In this document: positions 44,847-54,561 of the stretch, piece after piece | Numbering within the stretch: position 1 is the stretch's first letter | Layout of the letters: every line of letters starts with the position of its first letter | DNA from: Thereva unica | Taxonomy: Eukaryota > Arthropoda > Insecta > Diptera > Therevidae | Reading direction: 5' to 3' | Assembly: GCA_949987705.1 (NCBI GenBank) | Contig: CATLJY010000865.1 | Span: 1-64,000, forward strand | DNA: 64,000 nt | The notes under the pieces: generated by a model | What the model was told of the DNA's origin: nothing | Database searches by the model: none | What the model saw: the letters and a program-made list of their open reading frames with translations, nothing else | Made by a program: the position numbers and the translations under genes

Positions 44847-44941
44847 GGTGTAGGGGTTGTAGTACAATAGGCCAACTAAATGGCCGCAGTACCTTTGGAC
44901 CTAATACCTCACACAGGAAAAAAAAACCATGCCAAAGTGGT

Positions 44942-47210
44942 CCCACTTCAGTCCCTTCAAGGCTGCTGGAAAGGACCACATCTTCCCAGCTCTCCTTCAG
45001 AGAGGCTTGGAAGAGATCTTACCGGTCCTGCTACCACTTTTTCGGGGTAGCTTTGCGCTGGCCCACATTCCGAGGTGTTGGAGAGAGGCTAGGGTAGTCT
45101 TTATCCCTAAATCGGGGAGAAGATCAAATAGAGAAGCAAAATCCTATCGACCCATCAGCCTCTCTTCCTTTCTTTTGAAAACAATGGAGAAAGTTTTAGA
45201 CAGTCATATTAGAGAGGGTCTTACAGCGAGCCCACTTCACTGTCTGCAATTTGCCTACCGGCCAGGCAGATCTACAGAGACTGCCATTTATGTGCTAGTG
45301 AGAGATATTGAGAAGTCCCTCAGGGCCAAGGAAATCTCTCTCTGCGCCTTTGCAGACATTGAGGGTGCGTTTGATAACGTTACCTTCGACGCGATCAATG
45401 AAGCAGCAGTAAAAAAAGGCATTCTTCGCCCCACTGCGAGATGGATCATGTCGCTTCTCAGCAGCAGATTGATAACTGCTGAGATGAATGGTGAATCGAT
45501 TACGGTAACTGCTGCTAAAGGCTGTCCTCAAGGGGGCGTTCTATCACCCCTCTTATGGTCAATCGTGATCGACGAACTTCTTGTCGACCTGAATAACCGT
45601 GGATTTAAAACACAGGCCTATGCTGACGATATCGTCATAACGGTTAGCGGCGGTCATGATAGCACCGTTTCAGACCTCATGCAAGCCGCTTTGTCACATG
45701 TGCATAGCTGGTGCCGTAGCAAGAATCTGGGTATTAACCCACAAAAAACTGTCATCGTACCGTTTACTAATAGAAGGAAGCTAAATTTAAAGAAATAGGT
45801 TTCTCAAAGGAGGCTAAATATCTAGGCATAATCCTGGATCAAAAGCTCTCCTGGAAATCTCAAATTGAGAGAGTAACTGCCAAGGCAACTGCATCTCTCC
45901 ATGTTTGTCGCCAATTCGTGGGAAAAACCTGGGGTCTTAAACCTTAGTTAATGTTTTGGCTATACACTATGGTCGTAAGGCCCATGATCACATATGCATC
46001 CATCGCATGGTGGGCTAAGACCAAACAAAAGGGTGCTATGATTAAGCTGGCTAGGGTGCAAAGACTGGCCTGTCTTGGTATCACAGGGGCCAAAAGCACC
46101 TGTCCGACTGTGGCTATGGAGGCTCTACTGAACCTTCCTCCGCTACACCTGGTGGTGAAAAAAGAGGCTCTGGCAGGGGTACTGCGTCTACGGGAGCTAT
46201 TCTCCTTTAAGCCAGGAGACCTGCTGGATCATTTATCGATCCTCAAGGAGCTGAACTTGGAGCCAATGATATCTTTGTCCGATACCATTCCTGCTACTCT
46301 TGACTTTGACAAACCGTTTACGACGATTATTCGAAGTAGATCAGAGTGGCAACATGGCAGGCCTCTCTTTAGAGGAAGCACGGCCTTTTGGTACACAGAT
46401 GGTTCCAAAACCGATAAAGGGGTAGGGCTGGGTGTTTATGGCCCAAGGAGCAAAATATCCATGGCTCTGGGCACTACCCCCACTGTTTTTCAGGCTGAGG
46501 TACTCGCCATCCAGGTGTGTGCTCAGACTTGTATTAATAGAGCTCCAAATAGCTCTAACATTGTTATTTTCTCGGACAGTCAAGCTGCACTGCTGGCCAT
46601 TAGATCGCACAGAGTGTCATCAAAGACTGTCCTGGATTGTCTTCAATCCCTGAAATTCCTCAGCAGGAACAATAGTGTCACGCTGATGTGGATTCCGGGC
46701 CACGAAGGTCACATTGGTAATGAGATTGCCGATAGCCTGGCTAGAGCAGGCGCAAACTCATTACCTATTGGTCCGGAACCTTTCTGTAGCTTAGCAAGCT
46801 GCCACGTAAAAATGGCCTTAAAGAATTGGGTTGACCAGATGTTTCTTCAAAGCTGGTCTAGGACCCAGGGTGCTCGTCAAGCTAAAAGATTCATCCAAAT
46901 CGATAAAGCTAAGGCGGGCAAACTTTTAAATCTCAAGAGGTGGGATCTAAAAATAATAACAGAGCTCCTGACGGGCCACTGTTCGCTTAACTATCACCTA
47001 AACAAAATAGGACTGGTGGCCGACTCTGGCTGTCGATTCTGCGGGACAGCTCCCGAAACCGCGGAGCACTTGATGTGCGACTGTGAGGCTACAGCGAGGA
47101 AAAGACTGAGCCTTCTCCATCGTGATTTCCCTACTCCCAGGGAGATTTGGGACAGCAACCCTAAATCAGTTTTAGGCTACCTAAGAAGCCTTAACCTTGA
47201 TGGTTTTTAA
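44942..47210 (+). pseudogene. LINE I#2 ORF2: RT and RNase H, 5' truncated
   Basis: Reverse transcriptase: FKAAGKDHIFPALLQRGL, VFIPKSGRRSNREAKSYRPI, FAYRPGRSTETA, CAFADIEGAFDN, GCPQGGVLSPLLW and AYADDIVITVSGG. A frameshift at about 45790 (stop 45796-45798) and an in-frame TAG near 45945 follow. The downstream frame (45951-47210) has WLYTMVVRPMITYASIAWW, RNase H (FWYTDGSKTDKGVGLG, FQAEVLAIQV, FSDSQAALLAI, WIPGHEGHIGNEIADSLA) and a C-terminal zinc knuckle CRFCGTAPETAEHLMC. The endonuclease and ORF1 are missing through 5' truncation. It belongs to the same broad RNase H-bearing group as I#1. Confidence 0.88.
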
Positions 47211-47295
47211 AGAAGGGGATGGCACAATAGACCAAACAAATAGGTCGCAGTGCCCGCTAAAGCGCCCCTCAACAAGAATAATAATAATAATAATA
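44942..47295 (+). mobile_element. I/Loa-like LINE I#2, 5' truncated
   Basis: It starts inside the reverse transcriptase domain and ends in an AAT-repeat tail (47277-47295). A 13-bp duplication ATGCCAAAGTGGT flanks it (44929-44941 and 47296-47308), made in the same Jockey target as I#1. It is a different family from I#1: the 3' tail and sequence differ although the domain plan is the same. Confidence 0.85.
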
Positions 47296-48500
47296 ATGCC
47301 AAAGTGGTTATTGGGGCGCCGCCCCAAACGAGGGAGTTATATTCGAGAAGAGGCCGAATGTAGGATTTATAAATAACAGCACGGGCCGATGGCTGGAGGA
47401 GGAACTTGCACCTCTTAAGAAATCCCAAGCACTGGGATGCTTGTTTGGTGATTTGGAATATGTGGTCATTCCATCGCAAGTCCTTGGCTAATGTCACGCC
47501 TAAGATGTGTAAGGATGGGTCGGCCATTAGTTGTACTCCATCCACTCTCAAGGGTGGAGAGGTGTTGAGCTTCTGTTTGGAGATAATACAGTACTTGGTT
47601 TTGTCGGGGTTGAATTCAACACAATTCTTCTTTCCCCACTCTAGAATGAGTTCAATGTCGTTATTAATAGAGTTGGACATTAGTTCGCGATCATCAAGAC
47701 AGGATCTGGCATGAGTCTGTCTTGTATCGAAGCTGTACGAGTTAGAGTACCGTCGTCAGCGAAGCTGAGAAGTGGGTTGGAGGGGATTGAAAGAAGGTCA
47801 TTTATAAATATGAGAAATAGGGCCGGTGATAAAATTGACCCCTGGGGGACCCCCGCAGAGATCGGGTGGGATGCGGATTTGACGCCATCCAATACAACTT
47901 TGATAGAACGGCCAGAAAGGAAACTCTCAATCCACTTCTGTAGAAGTGAGTCAACTCCAATAGCTTTGAGTTTAGCTAACAGGGCTGAGTGCCAAACTCT
48001 ATCGAAAGCCTTGGAGATATCTAGAGCAACCAGACTAGACTCACCGGATCCATGCAGAATACGGCTGAGGTGTTCTGTAAGACAGACTAAAAGATCGCCA
48101 GTGGATCTTTTTTGTCGGAAGCCATACAGTCTGTCGTTTTTGAGTAGATTGGATTCTAGATATCCCATAAGCTTTTTGTTGATTATCGTCTCCATGGTTT
48201 TGGAGAGAATAGAAGTAATTGCTATTGGGCAGTAGTTGGAGGGAAGGCTGGAATCACCTTTTTTCGGTATGGGCTGAACATAGGCAAGTTTCCAAGAGTC
48301 GGGATAAACTCCGGAGAAATATGACAGGGAAAGCCCTGTCCATTGAATGGGCGTTACGCTCGGAAACAGGGGTAACACATCAATTTCGGGTAAAGAAGAA
48401 TTCGAAGCGAACATAGATGCTAATAAATTGGCCTTGGATTTGCTGTCTGTTATTACCTTCTCATTGTGAATAAAGGAAGGGGTTGAAGTTGTAGTGAAAT
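47296..48500 (-). pseudogene. Jockey/CR1-type ORF2, reverse transcriptase domain (second piece)
   Basis: On the minus strand, continuing from RTE #2, the frame reads SFIHNEKVI, KANLLASMFASNSSLP, then YFSGVYPDSWKLAYVQPIPK, SNYCPIAITSILSKTMETI, YGFRQKRSTGDLLV, VALDISKAFDRVWH, SAGVPQGSILSPALFLIFIN and LSFADDGTLTR. A frameshift near 47690 leads to the frame NSINNDIELILEWGKKNCVEF, LHILGVTLAKDLRWNDHI, SYIRPLLEYNSLVWGGAPITT and ends at 47296, where I#2 begins. The 'STGDLL', 'SKAFDRVWH' and 'SFADD' motifs are those of Jockey/CR1-type LINEs. Inactive through the frameshift and insertions. Confidence 0.85.
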
Positions 48501-51475
48501 TCTTCTTCTTTCTTCTTCTTTGATCCGTTAGCTGGCGGTCCGAGCGGGACGTCCCCGCAACGGATACGCTGCTGTCGGTGCCGCTGGGTCCCGAACTCTA
48601 TTCACGATTCGCTTCCATTCTTCTCGGGTTTTGGCGGTGTCTCGAGCCTCGGTAACTGATAATCGTTGATTCTTTAAGTCACCCTCGATGTTCTTCAACC
48701 AGGTTTTCTTCGGTGCCGATCGCTGTATTCTCCAGTCTGCAGGACGGTCTCGCCAGAGAAGTTTACGTGGCAAGCGGTTATCATCCATTCGGCAAACATG
48801 TCCAAACCACCGTAGTCGACGTTTTTGCATTTCTTCTTCGATCAGTGTTTGCTGATCGCATCTTTGTCTGACAACCTCATTTCGAAGGCGATCACGGAGT
48901 GAGACACGGAGGATCTGCCTCAAACATCGCATTTGGAAGACCTCGAGCTTCTTAACGTCCGATTTGAGCAGTGTCCACGTTTCAGATCCATAAAGAAGAA
49001 TCGGAAGAATCAACGTTCGGTAAAGACGTAGTTTTGTTTTGATGGAGATATTTGCTCGTTTCCATATGCACCACTTGAGCGAGGCGAATGTTGCTGTTGC
49101 CTGGCCGATACGGCTGTGAACGTCGGCCGTCGATGCTACTTTCGTTTCCTCAACCAATGATCCCAAATATTTGAACCTTGGAACCTGTTCGATTTGGGTT
49201 CCATCGAGGTGAACACTGGCTCTTGATCCATCCGTGGTGAGCACTTTGGTCTTTTCCGCATTGATTTTTAACCCGTATGATTGGGAGATGCGGGAAATAT
49301 CGTATAAGATGTCCGTTGCTTCGGCATCCGTGTCGGCGAAAACAGCGCTATCGTCGGCGAACATTAAGTCTGTTACGAAGTTGTTGTCGTCGTATTGAAC
49401 TCCGAGTCGTCCATCGAATGCTTCACGCATAATCGCGTCGATCACAACGTTGAAGAGAAGTGGCGAAGCGACGTCTCCCTGTCGGACACCCGTCTGAATC
49501 GGGAACTCCTCGGATAAGTCGTTTCGAATACGAACGCTGCTGGTTGAGCCATCGTACGACGCTTGGAGAAGTTGGATGATTCTCAATGGCACGTGTTCGG
49601 TTACCAAGACTCTCCACAAGCTGTTCCAATCGATGCAATCGAAAGCGGATTTGAAATCGATGAAAACGACGACAATGCGTTTGCCGCAACGAATTCTTTC
49701 TTCCATTAACTGACGGAGGGCGAATATTTGATCAATGCATCCTCGATGTGGTCTAAATCCCGCTTGTTCCTCCCGGCTCGTTTGCTCTCGATGTTTCTGT
49801 AGCCTCGATTGTATTATTTTCGTAAATACTTTACCGACGATCGAAAGAAGGCTAATACCGCGATAATTCTTGCATTCCCGACTGTCGCCTTTCTTCAAAA
49901 TTGGGACAACGATCGCTTTCTTCCATACCGAAGGGACACGATCCGAATGCCATATGTGTGTTATGAGGACATGAAGTCGTTGTGATAAGACATCACCTCC
50001 AGCTTTGATCATCTCGGCGGTTACTTGGTCTATTCCCGGCGCTTTTCCATTTTTCAGCGATTTGATTGCTGTCTTCACCTCGATAATTGTTGGTTCGGTA
50101 TCGAGAAACTGATTCATCGGCTGTTCGATAATCGGTGGTTCGGGTGCTGGACCTTGCGGCGGATCGTGGTTATACAGCTGGTGGAAGAATGCTCTCCACC
50201 GCTCCAGGCGTTCATGGGCAGAAGTCACAAAAGTTCCATCCGATTTTTTGATGTTGTCGTTTGTTGATGTTGTTTTGCCGCCTAACCGGCGGATTGTCTG
50301 GTACAGCGTCCGGTACTCGTGCCTCGACGCCGCTTTTTCCATGTCGGCCGCAACGTTATTCCAGTACGCTTCTCGTTCCAATTTCATTTTCTGCCGAACT
50401 TCTTTGTTCAATCTTCGGTATTCCTCAAAGTCGACGTGTTTCATGCGCTTCCGCTGATCGACGAGGTCCAGACAGCTGTCCGAGATCCATGGCTGCGTCC
50501 GTTTACGGATAGTTGGACACAACTCCATTGCACACTCCACAATAGACTCCGACAATTGCCTTTCTTCTACATCGATATCGTCCGGTATTGCGAGCGCCGC
50601 GAATTTGTTGGACAATGCCATCTGAAACTCTCGCCCGATGGCCGGGTCCCGTAGGCACGCCCAATTTTTCTTGGCTGGTGGTGGCTCCGTTTTCTTCGCT
50701 CTTTGCAATCGCATCTGCAATTTCGCTCGAACAAGATAATGGTCCGATCCGCAATCGGGTCCACGCATTGCACGTACGTCTTTAAGCGTCGATCGGAATC
50801 TTGTGTTGATCAAAACGTAGTCTAACATCGCCGAGTCTTTGCCGGATGGATTTCGCCAGGTGAGTTGGTGTTTGAGTGGATGGCGGAAAATGCTGTTGCC
50901 AACGATCAAGTTGTTTGACGATGCGAATGAAAGCAGGCGTAAGCCGTTGTCATTAATTACTCCGTGTCCGAATTTGCCCATGGTTTCTTCCCAGCCGGTT
51001 CGATCTACTCCTGAATGTGCGTTGAAATCCCCCGCGAGAATTATTAATTCGGTTTGAGGTATCATATCCAGCGTCTGTTGAAGATGATCGTAAAATTCGT
51101 CCTTGTTCGTGTCCGTGCTGGTCTCGGTTGGCGCATAAACGGATATGATATGGGTCTTGATCGTTCCACTGATGGTTATAACCGCCACACGCTCGGATAT
51201 CGGTTGGAATGCGATAACGCTGCTGGCAGCCCGTCGGTCGACCATAAAGCCGACGCCGGCCTCTCTTTTCTCACCACCGGAATAGTAAAGCATCATCGTT
51301 TCGTCGATTGTTGGCGGGACGATTGTCAATATCCCGGATCCGGTAAGCCGTAGTTCCGATAGCGCAGCAATTGATATTTTGCATTTCAACAATTCCATTG
51401 CTATGATTTCCTTTTGACCAACGTGATGTCCTGTTCGTACATTCCACGCAGCGAATTTTAATTCCCTTTTCGGTG
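48500..51475 (-). mobile_element. RTE LINE #2 inserted in the Jockey element
   Basis: Minus-strand RTE whose ORF starts at the endonuclease and whose 3' end is a short GAA-type microsatellite (48501-48520 on the plus strand), a usual RTE tail. Jockey coding sequence flanks it on both sides (…SLVSSITP before, TTTSTPSFIHNEK after). Clear target duplications could not be recognised. The ORF has no stops, so it is probably the youngest LINE here. Confidence 0.8.
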
Positions 51476-51824
51476 TGATGGAACTTACCAAGGACCAGAA
51501 GTTTTTGCTACCGGAGGTTGCATTTAGGAGTTTACTTCTCAATTTGTTGTCAAATAAGGTTTTGACTTTCTTGATGGCGGTTTTACAAAAATTTCTTTGT
51601 TGTATGTACTCTAAACGGAGCGATTCACTCGGGAAGCTCTTGTACGCTCGGAAGGCGGCTTCTTTAGTTTTGATTGCATTCATACACTCCCGATTAAACC
51701 ATCTGTTGGGCCTAGGCTTCACAGATTTGGTAGAATGGGGAATGAACAAATGCATTCCTGCCTGTATGATCCTGGTGATACGGATAGCGGCAGAGTTGGC
51801 GTTTCTATTCCGGAAAATCTGCAC
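48528..51824 (-). CDS. RTE polyprotein (APE endonuclease + RT) with an in-frame Jockey-derived N-terminus
   Basis: 1098 codons without a stop. Residues 1 to about 118 are Jockey linker (RWFNRECMNAIKTKEAAF, NFCKTAIKKVKTLFDNKLRS, SKNFWSLVSSI). From about residue 119 it is RTE: endonuclease motifs FAAWNVRTG, ALSELRLTG, VYAPTE, LAGDFNAHSG and GSDHYLV; reverse transcriptase motifs VVPILKKGDSRECKNYRGI, QAGFRPHRGCIDQ, VFIDFKSAFDCIDW, TGVRQGDVASPLLFN and DLMFADDSAVF; C-terminal YGSETWTLLKSD, RCLRQILRVSLRDR and RLRWFGHVCRMDD. The RTE part, about 980 residues, is of near full family length and looks intact. The fusion is a by-product of insertion in frame; the RTE would normally use its own start. Confidence 0.85.
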   Translation of the reverse strand: MQIFRNRNANSAAIRITRIIQAGMHLFIPHSTKSVKPRPNRWFNRECMNAIKTKEAAFRAYKSFPSESLRLEYIQQRNFCKTAIKKVKTLFDNKLRSKLLNATSGSKNFWSLVSSITPKRELKFAAWNVRTGHHVGQKEIIAMELLKCKISIAALSELRLTGSGILTIVPPTIDETMMLYYSGGEKREAGVGFMVDRRAASSVIAFQPISERVAVITISGTIKTHIISVYAPTETSTDTNKDEFYDHLQQTLDMIPQTELIILAGDFNAHSGVDRTGWEETMGKFGHGVINDNGLRLLSFASSNNLIVGNSIFRHPLKHQLTWRNPSGKDSAMLDYVLINTRFRSTLKDVRAMRGPDCGSDHYLVRAKLQMRLQRAKKTEPPPAKKNWACLRDPAIGREFQMALSNKFAALAIPDDIDVEERQLSESIVECAMELCPTIRKRTQPWISDSCLDLVDQRKRMKHVDFEEYRRLNKEVRQKMKLEREAYWNNVAADMEKAASRHEYRTLYQTIRRLGGKTTSTNDNIKKSDGTFVTSAHERLERWRAFFHQLYNHDPPQGPAPEPPIIEQPMNQFLDTEPTIIEVKTAIKSLKNGKAPGIDQVTAEMIKAGGDVLSQRLHVLITHIWHSDRVPSVWKKAIVVPILKKGDSRECKNYRGISLLSIVGKVFTKIIQSRLQKHREQTSREEQAGFRPHRGCIDQIFALRQLMEERIRCGKRIVVVFIDFKSAFDCIDWNSLWRVLVTEHVPLRIIQLLQASYDGSTSSVRIRNDLSEEFPIQTGVRQGDVASPLLFNVVIDAIMREAFDGRLGVQYDDNNFVTDLMFADDSAVFADTDAEATDILYDISRISQSYGLKINAEKTKVLTTDGSRASVHLDGTQIEQVPRFKYLGSLVEETKVASTADVHSRIGQATATFASLKWCIWKRANISIKTKLRLYRTLILPILLYGSETWTLLKSDVKKLEVFQMRCLRQILRVSLRDRLRNEVVRQRCDQQTLIEEEMQKRRLRWFGHVCRMDDNRLPRKLLWRDRPADWRIQRSAPKKTWLKNIEGDLKNQRLSVTEARDTAKTREEWKRIVNRVRDPAAPTAAYPLRGRPARTAS

Positions 51825-51834
51825 GTATTTCGGG
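51470..51834 (-). pseudogene. Jockey/CR1-type ORF2, linker between endonuclease and RT (first piece)
   Basis: Minus-strand coding from 51834 (YPKYVQIFRNRNANSAAI) through NRWFNRECMN to SLVSSITP, where RTE #2 starts. A 'P-W-N-EC--AI--K--A' block followed by basic helices is the linker typical of Jockey/CR1 ORF2. Everything upstream (ORF1 and endonuclease) is missing; 51835 onward is unrelated. Confidence 0.75.
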
Positions 51835-53171
51835 TAATATGAGATTAATCAAGAAAGTCATGGCAGTGCCTCTTGGTGGACGATGTAAAAAAGCGTGGCA
51901 CTCTTTACCTATATTCTTGTTTCATTAACACCGGAACTTTTGGCTAATGCCCCACGCTTTTTCACATTTCGTAAGGTAGGCCCTTACCATATACTGGCTG
52001 GCTCAATTAAAACTGTACATTACAAATTATTTTTTATTTTTTAGTTAATTTTAAACTAATAGCTTTTTTGTTTATAATATGTCTTCCGCGATTTTGTAGT
52101 GCCAGCCATATTATAATTAAAATGACGTAACACAGCTTACTATAGTATACTCGTCATACACTTTCCTTTGGTGCCCTTACCGAGAGTGTAGAAAAGTAAA
52201 AGGTAAATCATTATTTTTTGTTGGCCGCCATTTTGAATTTGGAATGACACCTAACAGCTAATTGTATTCTGCTTATCATTTCCTTTCATTCGATACCCAT
52301 ATCGGGGGTCGGCAAGCACAATTGCGAAATTCGGCCGCCATCTTGGAACCGCCATCTTGATCATTCACAAAATCTCAGATGAATATTTCTTTATTTCTAT
52401 AAAATCTGTCTCCTGGCCAATCAATAAAATTCCTTCACTATAAAGCTATAAAGCTCTAACAGAACAGCAAAATATTCTTTTGTATCGAGTGAAAAAGAAG
52501 CCCCTACAAACGATCAGATAGACTACGTCCTTATTATTACAACCATAAAATATCCTTCATAGCCTGAGCGACGAAAGTAAAAGGTGGAGGTAATTTTTAA
52601 AAGAATCAAAGTTTCAGGAGAGGTAGTATATGCAAGGCCAATAATAAGTATCCACGTCTGTCTTTCGAAACCTTATTCTACTATCGGATTACACTGAAAA
52701 ACTGATATGATAGTCAGAAAAAATATATCCCTGATAGAGTACAAACTTTTTTTATCATCGGAATTGTAGACTTGAAAGAGCCCTATTTAAATATCCATTG
52801 TTCCCTAAGTGAAGGGTTTCCTATAGTACGATCAAGATATTTCTAGGAAAACCTAGAGATTTAGATAAAGCTCGTGTGGTCTACAATTGGAAAGATAAAA
52901 AAGTGTTGACTTGCTTTCCTTCGGCTATCAGTTGAAATTTTTGGTCTAATACGGTTGGCGGACACAAATCGGTACCGAAAATTGGATCTGATGGTGGTAT
53001 CCGCCTGAAATGTAAACAATCTTCCAGCAAAAGTCCCATTGCAGACAGACAGCAATTTTAAAAATAGTTTTTGTACCGACAGACACTCCAATTATAGATA
53101 GATCGATATCCATAGGAACTTAGAAAAATACAATTATATTTTGAAATCCAGACACGCCTTTTATATTTATA
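51835..53171. other. repeat-rich non-coding sequence
   Basis: No gene is recognised. An inverted pair AAAAAAGCGTGGCAC (about 51887) and GCCCCACGCTTTTTC (about 51948) could form a stem with a ~50-base loop. The block at 52223-52371 is repeated at 54658-54795. Confidence 0.55.
52223..52371. repeat. dispersed repeat, copy A
   Basis: Contains GGCCGCCATTTTGAATTTGG, CAATTGCGAAATTCGGCCGC and CATCTTGGAA. The block 54658-54795 matches in the same orientation (GTCGCCATTTGAATTTGGAA, CAATTGCGAAATTCGACCGC). The Helitron 53172-54561 lies between the copies. A shorter related unit starts near 54562 (TTGGAATGATACCACTCTGG). Confidence 0.7.
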
Positions 53172-54561
53172 CTAGTTGGGATGCCCGTTACCGAAATTCG
53201 GTCACAAAAACAATAAATATATAAAATTCACGATTTGTTCGATTTTAAATTCAATTTAAATATTTTTATTTAAAAAAAAATTATTCGCAATGGCGAATTT
53301 TTAATTACTATGAAACGCCAGAGCATCTAAAATTTCCCAGGATTTTTTTAATCGCATCCATGACGTCTTGCTTGGCTATGTGGTAAAATGATAAATGACA
53401 TTTACAGTGTCATTTGACAAATTACACTCAGAGGTAATCATTGCAAAGGCAGCATATACGAACGAATATTTGCAAAAAAAAATTTAGAACGATTTTTAAT
53501 ACCACTTTCATTCGAAGTTAATCCTTCAAAAAAATTATTGAAAAAGTGATTTTGAGAAAGTGGAGGTAGATTAACTTTGCCTTTATGACAACACAAAGAA
53601 AATGCCTTAGTATTACGTAAAGTTACTTCAGTCAGAAAATGTTTGGCACGACAAAAATGACAACTCATAATAAAAGAACCACACGAAAACGAATCAAAAT
53701 TAACCGGAATAACATTCAAAGCACATTTAAAAGAATCAGTCAAAATTTCTAAAAGCGCAACACCATCAACAAACATTTCATTATGAAATGCATCAACATT
53801 CATTTCATTCACACCACTATTCAATTCATTATTTGCAACATTCATTTCATTAACACTACGTAAATTTCTAACGCGACTTCTAGTATTTTCGCGAAGCGAT
53901 CTAAAATCGACATTCGAGTGTCCCCGTCGTTGTCTTGGCATTTTGAAAAGAAAACGCGGAAAAAAAGTAAGTACTCACCGATAAATTGCACTCAAAATTC
54001 GCAGTTAACTGTTTGGAATGACAAAAATACAACTCAGATTCCGAGAACCATATGAAAACGAATAAAAATTACGCAGAATAACATTCAAAACACACTTAAA
54101 TGAATTAATTAAAATTTCTAAAGGCATTCGCCAAAAAACGAACGGCCGCCCCTTACCCCATACAACTCAAATACTATACGCGAAAGAGTATAAAAAATGC
54201 ACGCACAAAGTGACGGAGTTTTTTTATGTCAGTTATGCCGCCAAAAATCCACACAAACGCTTGTTTTTCTCTGTTTCTCATTTCCTCAAACTGAACTCGG
54301 CATTTGTGTCAATCGTAGGCTACTCAGCTCTACGTTGATGCTCACAAAAAATTCAAATTTTCCAACGGCTTTTTAAAATCCGAAAAATTAAAATCGCTAT
54401 AACTTTTTTATTCGTGAATCGATTTCGTTGAAATTCCTTATTACAAAACTATGCCATAAAAAGAACATTTTCTGAAAATTTAAATGAAATCGGTCTACGA
54501 ACAAAAAAGCCTTAGCGTGTACAAACTTTTTGTTTGCCTATTAATATATAAGATAGATAGA
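53172..54561 (-). mobile_element. Helitron, internally deleted, minus strand
   Basis: In element orientation it starts TCTATCTATCTTATATA at 54561 after an A, and ends with a hairpin ACCGAA-TTTCGGT, then AACGGGCATCCCAACTAG at 53172, followed by T. TC start, hairpin before CTAG, and insertion between A and T without duplication are the Helitron signature. It is 1390 bp and carries only the N-terminal part of a Helitron protein (53438-53941), so it cannot move by itself. Confidence 0.75.
53438..53941 (-). pseudogene. Helitron Rep/helicase protein, N-terminal fragment
   Basis: 167 codons from ATG 53941 (MPRQRRGHSNVDFR). The middle has MSCHFCRAKHFLTEVTLRN and FSLCCHKGKVNLPPL, then NRSKFFFANIRSYM. 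The C-x2-C...CCHKGKV-LP---...S--F--NIR-YN pattern is the N-terminal zinc-finger-like region of Helitron Rep/helicase polyproteins. The Rep nuclease (two-His motif) and the whole helicase are absent, so the ORF is a remnant inside a shortened Helitron. A repeated NEMNV motif lies near residues 31-50. Family call is from the conserved motif. Confidence 0.7.

Larger units (their letters stand above)
21771..44926 (+). mobile_element. I/Loa-like LINE I#1 (RNase H-bearing), split by the Gypsy element
   Basis: The element is 5' truncated inside ORF1 at 21771 and ends in an A-run at about 44918-44926. It is flanked by AACCATGCCAA at 21760-21770 and 44925-44935, a target duplication made in the Jockey sequence. 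Its ORF2 breaks at 25440 (AED) and resumes in the same frame at 44660 (DPTCRLC) with the 4-bp Gypsy duplication GGAC shared. Without the insertion it would be about 3.9 kb. Confidence 0.85.
21222..51834 (-). mobile_element. Jockey/CR1-type LINE, host of the whole nest, in three pieces
   Basis: Three minus-strand blocks form one LINE when the insertions are ignored: 51834-51470 (linker after the endonuclease), about 48500-47296 (reverse transcriptase) and 21770-21222 (C-terminal domain, 3' UTR and A-rich tail). The 3' UTR has GTGACTCCAGAGCTTAGCAC followed by a poly-A (poly-T at 21229-21239 on the plus strand), typical of this group. The 5' part (ORF1, endonuclease) is missing at 51834. Gaps hold RTE #2 and the I#1/I#2 pair, the former carrying Gypsy, BEL and a MITE. 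Confidence 0.85.

Noticed and set aside
49423..51353. Many additional frames on the plus strand and in other frames over the RTE ORF
   Set aside because: Shadows of the long intact minus-strand RTE ORF with its clear motifs.
51835..52200. Right half of the Tc1 element, which would make the nest six levels deep
   Set aside because: No Tc1 transposase motif or inverted copy of the IR/DR terminus was recognised here.
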